Source of the DNA: Schauerella fraxinea
GTDB lineage: Bacteria; Pseudomonadota; Gammaproteobacteria; Burkholderiales; Burkholderiaceae_B
Assembly: GCA_030849945.1 (NCBI GenBank)
Contig: JAVDKK010000002.1
Span: 310,001 to 374,000 of the forward strand
Direction: 5' to 3'
DNA length: 64,000 bases
Made by a program: the position numbers and the translations under genes
In this document: positions 8,558 through 17,426 of the stretch, piece by piece
Layout of the letters: each line of letters starts with the position of its first letter
How positions within the stretch are numbered: position 1 is the stretch's first letter
Notes under the pieces: model-generated
What the model saw: the letters and a program-made list of their open reading frames with translations, nothing else
What the model was told of the DNA's origin: nothing
Databases searched by the model: none

Positions 8558-8702
8558 GCGCAGGCAACACTTCGGACGATGGTGGTGGAATAGGGTGGTT
8601 TTCCGCCCGTTGCTTCCACGATCGCGGCGTCTTGCCGAATTCTAGAATGCGTTATTGGTGACCTGGGCCGACCTCCGTGCCCGCACCGCAACGCATTGCC
8701 GA

Positions 8703-9854
8703 ATGTCCGAAGAAAGCGATCTCGAAAAGACTGAAGCCGCTTCTCCCCGGCGCCTTGAAAAGGCGCGAGAGGAGGGGCAGGTTGCGCGTTCGCGCGAGTT
8801 GGGCACCTTCGCATTGCTGGCGGCCGGCGCTGCGGCGCTGTGGCTGGCGGGCCCCGCGATGTACCGCGATCTTCGCGGGGTCGTGCGCCATGGTATGGCT
8901 TTCGATCAGCGCATCATTCACGATCCGGGCGTTATGGTTGCCATGGCGGTGGATTCCGCCGGCCAAGTGCTGCTCATGCTGTTGCCCATCTTCGGCGTGT
9001 TGATGGTCGCAGCCGTGGTGTCGTCGATCGTGCTCGGCGGCCTGGTGTTTTCCGCCCAGGCATTGGCGCCCAAGTTTTCCAAGATCAGCCCCATCGCAGG
9101 TATCAAGCGGATGTTCTCGGCCCAAACCCTGGCCGAGCTCTTCAAAGCCGTGGCCAAGGCGGTGATGGTGGGTGGGATCGGCGCCATGGTGATCTGGCAC
9201 TACCATCGCGAAATGCTGGCGCTCATGCACGCCGCAGCGCCCGAAGCGTTGGCGCGAATGATCAGCGTGGTTGCCCTGTGCGCAGCCCTCATCATTTCAT
9301 CGCTTTTGATCATCGTGGCGCTTGATGTGCCCTGGCAGCTCTGGCAGCACTACAAGAAGCTGCGCATGTCCAAGCAGGACGTCAAGCAGGAACACAAGGA
9401 AAGTGACGGCGACCCGCATATCAAGGCGCGTATTCGTCAAGAGCAACGCGCCATGGCCCGGCGTCGCATGATGACCGAAGTGCCCAAGGCCGATGTGGTG
9501 GTGACCAATCCTACCCACTTTGCCGTCGCGTTGAAATACAACGAAGCCGGCGGCGGCGCGCCCAAAGTGATCGCCAAAGGTTCCGGCTTGATCGCGCTCA
9601 AGATTCGCGAGCTCGCCGCGCAGCACCGCATTCCTACATTAGAAGCGCCACCTCTGGCGCGCGCCCTCCACAAGCATGTGGCGATCGGCCAGGAAATCCC
9701 CGCAGACCTTTACACGGCCGTTGCGGAAGTCCTGGCTTGGGTGTTTCAACTTCGTGTTTGGCGACCGGGCTTTGCTGTCCACCCCGTGGCGCCGTCTCAA
9801 CTTGCCGTACCGCCCGCGTTGGACCCGCAAGTGTCGTCCGCGGGCGTGGAGTAG
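8703..9854 (+). CDS. flhB: FlhB, export gate switch protein
   Basis: An inner-membrane component of the flagellar type III export gate that switches substrate from rod/hook to filament. It is 383 residues, the usual length. Four hydrophobic segments lie between about 30 and 215, followed by a basic cytoplasmic tail with the autocleavage site NPTH at Asn269, the E. coli number. The start was set at the ATG at 8703 because it gives the family N-terminus (MSEESDLEKTE). The open frame continues upstream to 8655 without homology. flhA follows after 7 nt. Confidence 0.95.
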   Translation: MSEESDLEKTEAASPRRLEKAREEGQVARSRELGTFALLAAGAAALWLAGPAMYRDLRGVVRHGMAFDQRIIHDPGVMVAMAVDSAGQVLLMLLPIFGVLMVAAVVSSIVLGGLVFSAQALAPKFSKISPIAGIKRMFSAQTLAELFKAVAKAVMVGGIGAMVIWHYHREMLALMHAAAPEALARMISVVALCAALIISSLLIIVALDVPWQLWQHYKKLRMSKQDVKQEHKESDGDPHIKARIRQEQRAMARRRMMTEVPKADVVVTNPTHFAVALKYNEAGGGAPKVIAKGSGLIALKIRELAAQHRIPTLEAPPLARALHKHVAIGQEIPADLYTAVAEVLAWVFQLRVWRPGFAVHPVAPSQLAVPPALDPQVSSAGVE

Positions 9855-9861
9855 ATAGGTC

Positions 9862-11979
9862 ATGGGTAATTTTCTAAGCGTCTTGCGACGTAACGGCGGC
9901 AGTCACGCGAAGCTGATGGCAGGGCCCTTGTTGATTGTCATGGTGCTGGCGATGATGATCATCCCGCTGTCGCCATTCGTCCTGGATCTTTTCTTCACGT
10001 TCAACATTGCATTGTCGGTCATGATCCTGCTGGTGGCGATGTTCACCAGCAAGCCGCTCGACTTTGCCGCGTTCCCCTCGGTGTTGCTCTTCGCCACGCT
10101 CTTGCGCCTGTCGCTGAACGTCGCCTCCACGCGGGTCGTGCTGCTGAACGGTCACACGGGTCCGGATGCTGCGGGTCACGTCATCGAGGCGTTTGCCACG
10201 TTCCTGATCGGTGGCAACTTCGCCGTCGGTATCATTCTGTTCATCATCCTGACGCTGATCAACTTTGTCGTGATCACCAAGGGTGCCGGGCGAATTGCCG
10301 AAGTGGGCGCGCGTTTTGCCCTGGATGCCATGCCCGGCAAGCAGATGGCGATCGACGCCGATTTGAACGCTGGCTTGATCGGCGAGCACGAGGCCCGTCG
10401 TCGTCGCGCCGAGGTCTCGCAGGAAGCCGACTTCTTCGGCTCGATGGACGGCGCCAGCAAGTTCGTGCGCGGCGATGCGATCGCCGGCTTGATGATCATG
10501 TTCCTGAACGTCATCGGCGGATTGATCGTTGGCGTCGCTCAGCACGACCTGGGCTTCGCCGAGTCCGCGCGCGTCTACACGCTGTTGACGATCGGTGACG
10601 GCTTGGTCGCACAGATCCCGGCCCTGATCATCTCCACTGCCGCTGGCGTGGTGGTATCGCGCGTATCGACCGATCAGGACGTCGGCACGCAAATGTTGAC
10701 GCAACTGTTCTCGAACCCGGCAGTACTGTTTCTGACGGCTGGGATCATCGGCATCATGGGTCTGATTCCTAATATGCCGCATGTGGCTTTCCTGTCATTG
10801 GCAACCGCGTTGGCGGTAGGCGGCTACTACCTCAACAAGCGCAAAACGGTAGAGGCGCAGGAATCGGCCAAACCTGCGGCTCAGGTTCAGGCGCAAGCCG
10901 ATGCCGCCGCCGCCGAGGCCAGTTGGGACGACGTATCCATGGTCGACCAGCTTGGCCTGGAGGTCGGCTATCGACTGATTCCGCTGGTCGATCACTCGCA
11001 AAACGGCGAGTTGCTCAATCGCATTCGCAGCTTGCGCAAGAAATTCGCACAAGACGTGGGTTTCTTGCCGCCGGTGGTGCATATTCGCGACAACCTGGAG
11101 CTCAAGCCTAACGATTACCGCATCCTGCTTTCAGGGGTGGAGATCGGTCGGGGCGTGGCGTTGACCGGGCAATTTCTTGCCATCAACCCGGGTGGCGTCA
11201 CCATGACATTGCCGGGCAATACCACGACCGATCCCGCCTTCGGGCTCCCGGCCACGTGGATCGACGCAGGCATGCGCGATCAGGCGCAGGTGTCGGGCTA
11301 TACGGTGGTCGATTCCGGAACGGTGATCGCGACCCACCTGAATCATTTGATGCATCGTCACGGCGGCGAGTTGCTCGGGCGTCAGGAGGTGCAATCGTTG
11401 CTGGACCGCGTGTCGCGCGAAGCGCCAAAGTTGGTTGAAGATCTTGTGCCCAAGACGTTGTCGCTGACTGTGCTGCAGAAGGTATTGCGCGGGTTGTTGG
11501 CCGAAGAAGTACCGATACGAGACATGCGCACCATCATCGATACACTGGCCGAAAATGCCCCGCGCCTGTCGGCCATTGCGCAAAGCGCCGGTGGTCAGCC
11601 TGATACGAACGAACTCATCGCGCTGGTGCGGCGGTCGCTGGGTCGCGCCATCGTGCAACAGTACTACCCAGGTGAGGGCGAGATTCGCGTGATCGGTATC
11701 GACGTGAAACTCGAACGCGTGCTCAGCCAGGCGCTCACGACGAGCGGTGGCCTTGAGCCGGGCCTCGCCGAGACGCTGCTGCGCGAGGCGCAGACCTGCG
11801 TTGCCCGAGAAGAAGCTGCGGGCAATGTCCCCGTGCTGATGGTGTCACCGCTCTTGCGGCCGTCGCTGTCGCGCTTTCTGCGCCACCATCTGCCCCAACT
11901 GGGCGTGCTGGCCAATACCGAAATTCCTGACGAACGCATGGTGCGCGTCACCAATCTGATTGGCGGAACCAATTCGTGA
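9862..11979 (+). CDS. flhA: FlhA, export gate protein
   Basis: The major export-gate protein, 705 residues. Its N-terminal half has about eight transmembrane segments (from about 15 to 320) with the conserved FHIPEP-family loop around residues 140-220. The cytoplasmic C-terminal half (about 350-705) binds chaperone-substrate complexes and forms the nonameric ring. The family motif RLSLNVASTR is at about 77-86. Its stop overlaps the GTG start of flhF (GTGA), so the two are probably coupled. Confidence 0.96.
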   Translation: MGNFLSVLRRNGGSHAKLMAGPLLIVMVLAMMIIPLSPFVLDLFFTFNIALSVMILLVAMFTSKPLDFAAFPSVLLFATLLRLSLNVASTRVVLLNGHTGPDAAGHVIEAFATFLIGGNFAVGIILFIILTLINFVVITKGAGRIAEVGARFALDAMPGKQMAIDADLNAGLIGEHEARRRRAEVSQEADFFGSMDGASKFVRGDAIAGLMIMFLNVIGGLIVGVAQHDLGFAESARVYTLLTIGDGLVAQIPALIISTAAGVVVSRVSTDQDVGTQMLTQLFSNPAVLFLTAGIIGIMGLIPNMPHVAFLSLATALAVGGYYLNKRKTVEAQESAKPAAQVQAQADAAAAEASWDDVSMVDQLGLEVGYRLIPLVDHSQNGELLNRIRSLRKKFAQDVGFLPPVVHIRDNLELKPNDYRILLSGVEIGRGVALTGQFLAINPGGVTMTLPGNTTTDPAFGLPATWIDAGMRDQAQVSGYTVVDSGTVIATHLNHLMHRHGGELLGRQEVQSLLDRVSREAPKLVEDLVPKTLSLTVLQKVLRGLLAEEVPIRDMRTIIDTLAENAPRLSAIAQSAGGQPDTNELIALVRRSLGRAIVQQYYPGEGEIRVIGIDVKLERVLSQALTTSGGLEPGLAETLLREAQTCVAREEAAGNVPVLMVSPLLRPSLSRFLRHHLPQLGVLANTEIPDERMVRVTNLIGGTNS

Positions 11980-14975
11980 ACATCCTCCGTTTCGTAGCCG
12001 AAAACAGCCGTGAAGTGATGCGCCTCGTGCGCGAGGCCTTGGGTCCGGATGCGTTGATCGTCTCCAATCGCCGGGTCGACGGCGGAATCGAGGTTATGGC
12101 CGCGTCGGCCGATGATTCACTTGACGAGCATGACGACGCGCCATCAGATCGACAGCGCGATCCACGATCCTCGTCTGGCGAGCGATCGGATGGGATGTCC
12201 GATGGGGCATTCCAAGGGGCAGGATCCGAACGATCAAACAGCGCGGCCGCCGCTGTGCCGAGCATGCCGTCTTACGCCAGGCCGCAAACGCCCGCGCCGA
12301 GCCTGCCGGCTTACGCCATTCCACATGCCCCCGCACCCATTCATCGTGGTGCGTCGGCCTACGCCGCAGCCATGTTGCCCAGCGAAGCACCGCCTCAGGC
12401 GGCTGTCGTCGAGCGCTCGTCCGCTTCCGCGATGTCGACCTCCTTGAATGCTGTGTTGCCGTTGCCGCAATTCGCTGCAACGTCGGCACCGACTGTAACG
12501 CCTCAAATAACAGTCCCTCGAGTAGCGGCAGCTCAAGTAACGGCAGTTCAAGTAAAAGCACATCAAGTACCCGCACCTGAGGCACCCGCACCTGCAGTGC
12601 CCTCAACTCATGTACGGCCAGCAGCGCCTCAGATGCAGGCGCCGATGCCGCCAGCAACAGCGCGGATGTCGACGCCCACGTCGCACGTGTCGGCGCCATC
12701 TGCTTCCCCGGCAGCCGCTGCCGCGCCCGCCGGGCAACCGGCAATCCACAGTGCAGCGTCTTCGACGCAAACCGCAGACGCAGGCGTTGGCGCGCAGCTG
12801 CAGGACGCGATCTCGTCGCTGCAGCGCACGTTCGAAACACGTATCGAAGGCCTGATGTGGGGGAAGGGCGCGCTGGGACAGCCCGCAGGCGCGGCTCTCT
12901 TTCGCGGCCTGCTAGAGGCGGGCTTCAGTGCGCCACTGGCGCGCGCATTGCTCGAGCGCTTGCCCAAAGGCTATTCCGCCGAGCAGGCCCTGGCCTGGGC
13001 GCGTAAAGAGATCACCACGCATTTGCCACTTCAGGTCGACGAGTCGCCGCTGTGGGAAACGGGTGGCGTTTTTGCATTGGTTGGCCCAACCGGCGTCGGC
13101 AAGACGACAACGCTGGCCAAACTCGCGGCACGCTGCGTGGCCCGGGTGGGTCGCGACCAAGTCGCCATGCTCACCACGGATAACTTTCGTATCGGCGCGG
13201 TTGAACAGTTGCAGATCTATGGGCAATTGTTGTCGATTCCCACGCGATCGGTGCGCGATGCGGCATCGCTGCGTCAAACGCTGGAAGAATGGGGCAACCG
13301 GCGCATCGTGCTCATCGACACGACCGGCATCAGTCAGCGCGATCGCAAGCTCGCACAGCAGGCCGCCATGTTGATGGGGGGTGGGCGACCCGTTCGCCGC
13401 CTGCTGGTGCTCAACGCGGCCAGTCAGGGCGACACCTTGGACGAAGTGGCACACGCCTATCGCCACGGTGTGGGCGAGGATGTATGCGGCTGCGTGATTA
13501 CCAAGCTGGACGAGGCGTCTAGGCTGGGTGCTGTACTCGATACCGCAATCCGTCATCGTCTACCGATTCACTATGTGGCCGGTGGCCAGAAGGTGCCCGA
13601 AGATTTTTCGCTGCCGTCAGCGGCGCGTTTGGTCGATCATGCCTTCTCGAGCGTGGCAGCCGACAAGCCTTTGTTCGCTGCAGATGAGTCGGACATGGCG
13701 GCACTTTGGGGCGCTGCAACCGAGCGTGCCGAGGCGCGCGACACCAACGATCTCCAGGCACAGCGCCGCAAGCTGCTAAGCTTGGCTCAGCCGTTCGACG
13801 CCAATAGTGGTCATGCCGAGCAGGCTTTCAAAGCCCTCAATGCATCCTTGGAAGTGTTGACGCGCGATGCGACTTTCCTGGCTGCACGAGCCGATTGGGC
13901 CGCGCGCCAGGTCGGAACGTCGGGGGCTGATAATGCGGCCGCCGGATCGTCCGAGGCAGCGCCGACCACCGCGCGCACAACGATCGTCGACGGCGCGCGC
14001 GCTTATCAGTCGATGGTCGCCCGGCATGCGACGGGCGAAGTGCTCGCCGTTCACGGCAAAGTCAGCACGCGCGGATGGCACGCGGCTGCCGGCAATTTGT
14101 CCAGCGCCTTGTGGATCGATGCCGAAGGCCGGAGTTTGGGTGCACCGTTGCACCAATTGATTCTGGGGCAGGGTACGCTGTCGTCCTTCTCGGATGGCAC
14201 CGAGTCGCGCACCGCCGACGAAGCCATACGTGCGCGTATCGCCGTGATCTCCCCCGCAGCGGTGGATACGCAGATTGTGCACTTGCTCGATGCTGCGCCC
14301 CGTGCCCTGTGCCAAGCACTGAGCGTGGATGGCGTACGCTGGGTCTCGCGCTACGCCGGCAGTACCCGCATCGTCCACGACGAATGTCCAACCACGTTGC
14401 AGGCGGTGGGCAAGTCGCTGGGCTACCTGCCGGTGGATCTTTCTGCCCATCCCGCTTTGTTCGCGCAGCTTGTCGGTGGCGTAGGCTCGGCTACGGGTGC
14501 CGATCTGCGCGCAGGAGACATGACGGTCTGGGCTGCCGCCACGATGGTGTCTCCCACGGGACGCCAAGCGGGCGCACCGAGCTGGCGCATGGTGACAGTG
14601 AAGTGGATCGATCCCGTCTCGGGCGCGATTCGCAACCAGCTCTACGGCATGAGCAACATCGGTGCGCAAGAAGCCGACGTGCACGCGATGGTCGTGCGCT
14701 TGCTTCAGCAGGACGCAGGCCGGAAATTCTTCGTCTTGTTGACTGCCGCGCTGGCAACCTTGCCGCCATGCAGCCCGACGTATGGACTGGCGCGTCGCGT
14801 GGCCGATGCGAATCGATTGGCCGCAGCGTGCTGGCGTTTGACCGCGGCGGCCGATGCGGCGCCATTGCGTACCCTGATGACGGCGCTGAGCGGAAAAGCG
14901 GCGCTTACACCCAAAGGGATGCCCGTTGCCGTTGCGCGCTTGTTCGCCATGCTGGACATGACGGCCGCGGGATAA
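11976..14975 (+). CDS. flhF: FlhF, SRP-type GTPase of flagellar assembly, unusually long
   Basis: 999 residues, against roughly 370-500 for typical FlhF. An N-terminal B-type segment (1-50) is followed by an Ala/Pro/Gln-rich linker (about 50-290) with tandem pentapeptides. The SRP-type NG GTPase has its P-loop GPTGVGKTTT at 370-379, DTTG near 448 and TKLDEA near 509. About 430 further residues follow that I cannot assign. FlhF helps place flagella and recruit early basal-body parts, usually opposed by FlhG; no flhG is seen here. GTG start overlapping flhA. The GTPase core gives the identity; the role of the tail is unknown. Confidence 0.9.
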   Translation: MNILRFVAENSREVMRLVREALGPDALIVSNRRVDGGIEVMAASADDSLDEHDDAPSDRQRDPRSSSGERSDGMSDGAFQGAGSERSNSAAAAVPSMPSYARPQTPAPSLPAYAIPHAPAPIHRGASAYAAAMLPSEAPPQAAVVERSSASAMSTSLNAVLPLPQFAATSAPTVTPQITVPRVAAAQVTAVQVKAHQVPAPEAPAPAVPSTHVRPAAPQMQAPMPPATARMSTPTSHVSAPSASPAAAAAPAGQPAIHSAASSTQTADAGVGAQLQDAISSLQRTFETRIEGLMWGKGALGQPAGAALFRGLLEAGFSAPLARALLERLPKGYSAEQALAWARKEITTHLPLQVDESPLWETGGVFALVGPTGVGKTTTLAKLAARCVARVGRDQVAMLTTDNFRIGAVEQLQIYGQLLSIPTRSVRDAASLRQTLEEWGNRRIVLIDTTGISQRDRKLAQQAAMLMGGGRPVRRLLVLNAASQGDTLDEVAHAYRHGVGEDVCGCVITKLDEASRLGAVLDTAIRHRLPIHYVAGGQKVPEDFSLPSAARLVDHAFSSVAADKPLFAADESDMAALWGAATERAEARDTNDLQAQRRKLLSLAQPFDANSGHAEQAFKALNASLEVLTRDATFLAARADWAARQVGTSGADNAAAGSSEAAPTTARTTIVDGARAYQSMVARHATGEVLAVHGKVSTRGWHAAAGNLSSALWIDAEGRSLGAPLHQLILGQGTLSSFSDGTESRTADEAIRARIAVISPAAVDTQIVHLLDAAPRALCQALSVDGVRWVSRYAGSTRIVHDECPTTLQAVGKSLGYLPVDLSAHPALFAQLVGGVGSATGADLRAGDMTVWAAATMVSPTGRQAGAPSWRMVTVKWIDPVSGAIRNQLYGMSNIGAQEADVHAMVVRLLQQDAGRKFFVLLTAALATLPPCSPTYGLARRVADANRLAAACWRLTAAADAAPLRTLMTALSGKAALTPKGMPVAVARLFAMLDMTAAG
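12507..12596 (+). repeat. 15-nt tandem repeats inside flhF
   Basis: About six imperfect 15-nt units lie head to tail. Clear units start at 12522, 12537, 12552, 12567 and 12582. They encode pentapeptides of the type V-x-A-x-Q shifting to A-P-A-P-x in the linker of FlhF. The repeats keep the reading frame, so copy-number change would only lengthen or shorten the linker. Confidence 0.75.
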
Positions 14976-14986
14976 GATCGGCCGCC

Positions 14987-15054
14987 GGAAGTCGGCAGCG
15001 GAAGTCGGCAGCGGAAGGTCAGCAGCGGAAGGTCAGCAGCGGAAGGTCAGCAGC
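14987..15054. repeat. 13/14-nt tandem repeats after flhF
   Basis: Two 13-nt units (14987-14999, 15000-15012; GGAAGTCGGCAGC) are followed by three 14-nt units (15013-15026, 15027-15040, 15041-15054; GGAAGGTCAGCAGC). They start 11 nt after the flhF stop. No open frame with family features covers them. They look like a slippage-prone minisatellite. Confidence 0.85.
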
Positions 15055-15074
15055 GGGATGAGGTCAGCGGCTTG

Positions 15075-15116
15075 ATAGGATCGGCGGCCGAATAGGATCG
15101 GCGGCCGAATAGGATA
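15075..15116. repeat. 17-nt tandem repeat after flhF
   Basis: Two perfect 17-nt copies of ATAGGATCGGCGGCCGA (15075-15091, 15092-15108) and the first bases of a third (15109-15116). This is a second, different tandem repeat next to the 13/14-nt array. Both lie between the convergent flhF and flgN genes. Confidence 0.85.
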
Positions 15117-15140
15117 GGTGGCGGGATACGGCGATAGCAA

Positions 15141-15177
15141 AGCATAAGGGGCGGATATTCCGCCCCTTATGCTTTTT
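15141..15177 (+). terminator. Intrinsic terminator between flhF and flgN
   Basis: A 15-bp perfect stem (15141-15155 with 15159-15173), a 3-nt loop and five T residues (15173-15177). It is strong for transcription from flhF. On the minus strand the hairpin is followed only by a short T-stretch, so termination from flgN would be weaker. Confidence 0.88.
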
Positions 15178-15223
15178 AACGTTCGGTCTGTGCGCGTGCC
15201 ATGCCCGGCGCGCGCCTGCATCG

Positions 15224-15706
15224 TCAGCCGGCGACGATGCCTCGGCGCGTGGTGGTCGATTGTGAGCGACCGCGCGCGTCATATACGGCGCCACCCGGGG
15301 AGCCACCCGTCGACAACGCGCGCAATGCCTCGAGGGCTTGCTGCGTATCGCTCAAGTGCACCTGCACAATTGCGCCGTTGCCCGAATTCAATTGATTGGC
15401 CTGAACGGCCACGTCCTGCAAGTAAGCCCAGGCCGAGGCGACGGCAGCATTGCTGTCCGCAATGGCATTCATGCCCTTGTAGCCCTGGGCCTCACCCAGT
15501 TCGGTCAAGATCTCGTTGCGTTTGACAGCGCAGGCCGCCAGCTCTTCGGAGAGCGCTGCCTTGCTGTGAGTGATGCTGTCAAGCTCGGAAAGCTTGTCGC
15601 GCTGTCCGAGGATCGCCCGTTCCGCTTCCAGGATCGTAACGAAACGGTCAAGGGCGGTTGATTCAGTTTGAATGGTTTCTACGAGTCGGTCTATGGATGC
15701 GGTCAT
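15224..15706 (-). CDS. flgN: FlgN, chaperone for hook-filament junction proteins
   Basis: 160 residues, mostly helical, similar in length to FlgN (138-160). FlgN holds FlgK and FlgL in the cytoplasm and hands them to FlhA for export. Identification rests on the N-terminal amphipathic pattern with the ILEAERAILGQRD stretch typical of FlgN, and on its place directly after flgM (5-nt gap) in the flgA-flgM-flgN order. The last 20 residues are Gly/Arg/Ser-rich and probably disordered. Confidence 0.88.
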   Translation of the reverse strand: MTASIDRLVETIQTESTALDRFVTILEAERAILGQRDKLSELDSITHSKAALSEELAACAVKRNEILTELGEAQGYKGMNAIADSNAAVASAWAYLQDVAVQANQLNSGNGAIVQVHLSDTQQALEALRALSTGGSPGGAVYDARGRSQSTTTRRGIVAG

Positions 15707-15711
15707 TGAGT

Positions 15712-15993
15712 TTATTTAAGCAGGTCACGGGCGGTGGCTATCAATCCATCCGCAATCCGGCTAGTGTCGATCTTGAATTGACCCGACGCGATCGCATCGC
15801 GGATGGCCGCCACACGTTCGACGTCGATATCATTGCTGCCATCCTGCAGGGCCAGCATGCGACGGGACGCGGCGCTAAGGGCAACTTGCGCGCTTCCTGT
15901 GCTTACGCTCTGCGCGCCGGAAACCGACTCGCTACGCGAGCTGACGAGTTCCGAGGGGACGGCGACACGAGGTGTCGAGGCATTGATCTTCAA
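15712..15993 (-). CDS. flgM: FlgM, anti-sigma-28 factor
   Basis: 93 residues, the family length. FlgM binds FliA (sigma-28) until the hook is complete, then leaves through the export apparatus. The C-terminal half (DIDVERVAAIRDAIASGQFKID and the following LL tail) carries the FliA-binding helices. The N-terminus is Ser/Val-rich and disordered, as in other FlgM proteins. A near-perfect sigma-28 promoter lies upstream at 16055-16081, giving the classical feedback loop, although fliA is outside this window. Confidence 0.94.
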   Translation of the reverse strand: MKINASTPRVAVPSELVSSRSESVSGAQSVSTGSAQVALSAASRRMLALQDGSNDIDVERVAAIRDAIASGQFKIDTSRIADGLIATARDLLK

Positions 15994-16054
15994 GATAGAC
16001 TCCGCAGTGCAAGGACGGGTAAAAATAGTTCAACCCGATATCCGCTTGCCATGG

Positions 16055-16081
16055 ATTACGGCAGATTGTAGAGAAACTTTA
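16055..16081 (-). promoter_or_regulatory. Sigma-28 promoter of flgM
   Basis: Reading the minus strand: TAAAGTTT (16081-16074), an 11-nt spacer, GCCGTAAT (16062-16055). The -35 matches the FliA consensus perfectly and the -10 at its GCCG core. It ends 62 nt before the flgM start and lies downstream of flgA, so flgM and flgN can be transcribed as class 3 genes apart from flgA. This is the strongest sigma-28 match I found in the window. Confidence 0.85.
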
Positions 16082-16095
16082 GGTGTTGGGCGATC

Positions 16096-16815
16096 TCAAA
16101 TCGGTATTTCGACGACGCCCGAGCGTTGGACGATGCCGGTGAGGGTTTGGCCGGAGGCCGTTCGAACCTGAACGGTGCCGCCGGGAGGTGCCGTTTCGAG
16201 CGCATGCCCGTCACTGTTGACCACAAATCCGGGTCCACGCGCGGTAATGCGCACTTGTTGTCCGCGGACCACGGAATCGGCGCTGCGCAGGCCGTTCGCG
16301 CGGATCGGGCGTCCCGCAGTCATCCGGCTGGTCGCCGTCATGCCCACCAGGGTTGACGGATCGGTGACGGCGCCGAAGGGGAGACGAAGCGCATCGCCTT
16401 CCCGCGACTCCAGGTCGTCCATGCTCAGACGCTGCCCTGACGCCACCGGACGCGCCGCCACGAAATACTGAATGGGGACGCTCAGGGTGGCTTGCACATA
16501 CGTTGTCCATGAGGCGGGTGCGGTGCAACGCAAACCAACCGAAGTGCGTGAGCGCAGCTTCGCGCCGGGAGGCAAAAAGGCCTGCAGGGCGTCGCATGCC
16601 GCCAAGTCCGCACTTCGCGGACGATCGACGCTGATCTCCGCTCGCCCCGTGTAGCCGGGTACGCGCGCGGCCTCCTGCTTGAGAAATGTCTCGACGGCAG
16701 CCATGGCTGCCTCGTCCGGCGCTGTGCTGACCGTAACGGGCGCGGCATTGACCGAGGTGGCGCTACCAAGGGTGGAGAGCGCGGCTACCAGAAGGAAATG
16801 GGCTGATCGATTCAT
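16096..16815 (-). CDS. flgA: FlgA, P-ring assembly chaperone
   Basis: 239 residues with a Sec signal peptide (about 1-24, ending in NAA), so periplasmic. FlgA binds FlgI and helps it polymerise into the P-ring. The C-terminal SAF-like region (about 110-239) shows the family sequence ARPVASGQRLSMDDL and the end ...VVRGQQVRITARGPGF. Length and order match enterobacterial flgA. It is divergent from flgB, and the shared 188-nt region holds a long inverted repeat. Confidence 0.94.
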   Translation of the reverse strand: MNRSAHFLLVAALSTLGSATSVNAAPVTVSTAPDEAAMAAVETFLKQEAARVPGYTGRAEISVDRPRSADLAACDALQAFLPPGAKLRSRTSVGLRCTAPASWTTYVQATLSVPIQYFVAARPVASGQRLSMDDLESREGDALRLPFGAVTDPSTLVGMTATSRMTAGRPIRANGLRSADSVVRGQQVRITARGPGFVVNSDGHALETAPPGGTVQVRTASGQTLTGIVQRSGVVEIPI

Positions 16816-16862
16816 AACAGGAATTTTATCGATCGCTGCAAACCGTCAATAGTCGAATTGGC

Positions 16863-16920
16863 GAGGAATCAGCCGCTTGTTCATTTGATTGTCTTGCATT
16901 GCGGCCACCTATGATTCCTC
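16863..16920. repeat. 9-bp inverted repeat in the flgA-flgB divergent promoter region
   Basis: GAGGAATCA (16863-16871) and its exact complement TGATTCCTC (16912-16920) are separated by 40 nt. They lie in the middle of the control region shared by flgA and the flgB operon. FlhDC activates these class 2 promoters in other bacteria through paired half-sites. The arm length and spacing here do not match the E. coli site closely, so the bound protein is not named. Confidence 0.5.
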
Positions 16921-17003
16921 CATCGAAAAAGCCGGGGTAACGCGGCGGTGTCCGAATGTCGGGCACCAGAGCGCAGCGCCCTCAAGCCCAAGGACATCGA
17001 CGC

Positions 17004-17411
17004 ATGCTAGACCGGATCAGCAACGATCTCAGCTTTTTTCAAAACTCGCTTGAGCTTCGCGCCCAGCGTCAGGAAGTGCTGTCGTCGAACATCGCCAATG
17101 CGGATACGCCCAACTTCAAAGCACGTGACTTCGATTTCAAAACAGCGATGCAGAACGCCATGGGCGATCAGAAGCGTTTGAGCGAAACACATCTCACGCT
17201 GACCTCGGCACGTCACATTCCCGCATCAGCCGTCACCAGCGGCCCGGCGGATCTGCTGTATCGCACGCCTTACCAAGCCACGCTCGACGGCAACACGGTC
17301 GAAATGGATAACGAACGCGTGCAGTTCGCGGACAACACCCTCAAATATCAGAGCAGCCTGCAATTCGTCTCCGGAAAGATCCGCACGATGCTGTCGGCCA
17401 TTCAAGAGTAA
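17004..17411 (+). CDS. flgB: FlgB, proximal rod protein
   Basis: 135 residues. FlgB forms the proximal rod with FlgC and FlgF in the periplasm. The rod-protein motif near the N-terminus (NIANADTPNFKARDFDF) is present. The ATG at 17004, after an AAGGA ribosome site 10 nt upstream, gives the family start; the open frame reaches back to 16956 without support. It is the first gene of the long flgB-flgJ operon, 15 nt before flgC. Confidence 0.95.
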   Translation: MLDRISNDLSFFQNSLELRAQRQEVLSSNIANADTPNFKARDFDFKTAMQNAMGDQKRLSETHLTLTSARHIPASAVTSGPADLLYRTPYQATLDGNTVEMDNERVQFADNTLKYQSSLQFVSGKIRTMLSAIQE

Positions 17412-17426
17412 GGACGGAAGACCACC

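Noticed and set aside
8583..8617. Hairpin between cheZ and flhB considered as a terminator
   Set aside because: The stem is interrupted and no T-tract follows, so it cannot be called an intrinsic terminator.
13776..14684. 302-codon minus-strand frame opposite the flhF extension, considered as evidence that the extension is not coding
   Set aside because: The plus frame continues from the FlhF GTPase without a break and has a more protein-like composition; the minus frame is rich in Arg, His and Cys as shadows are.
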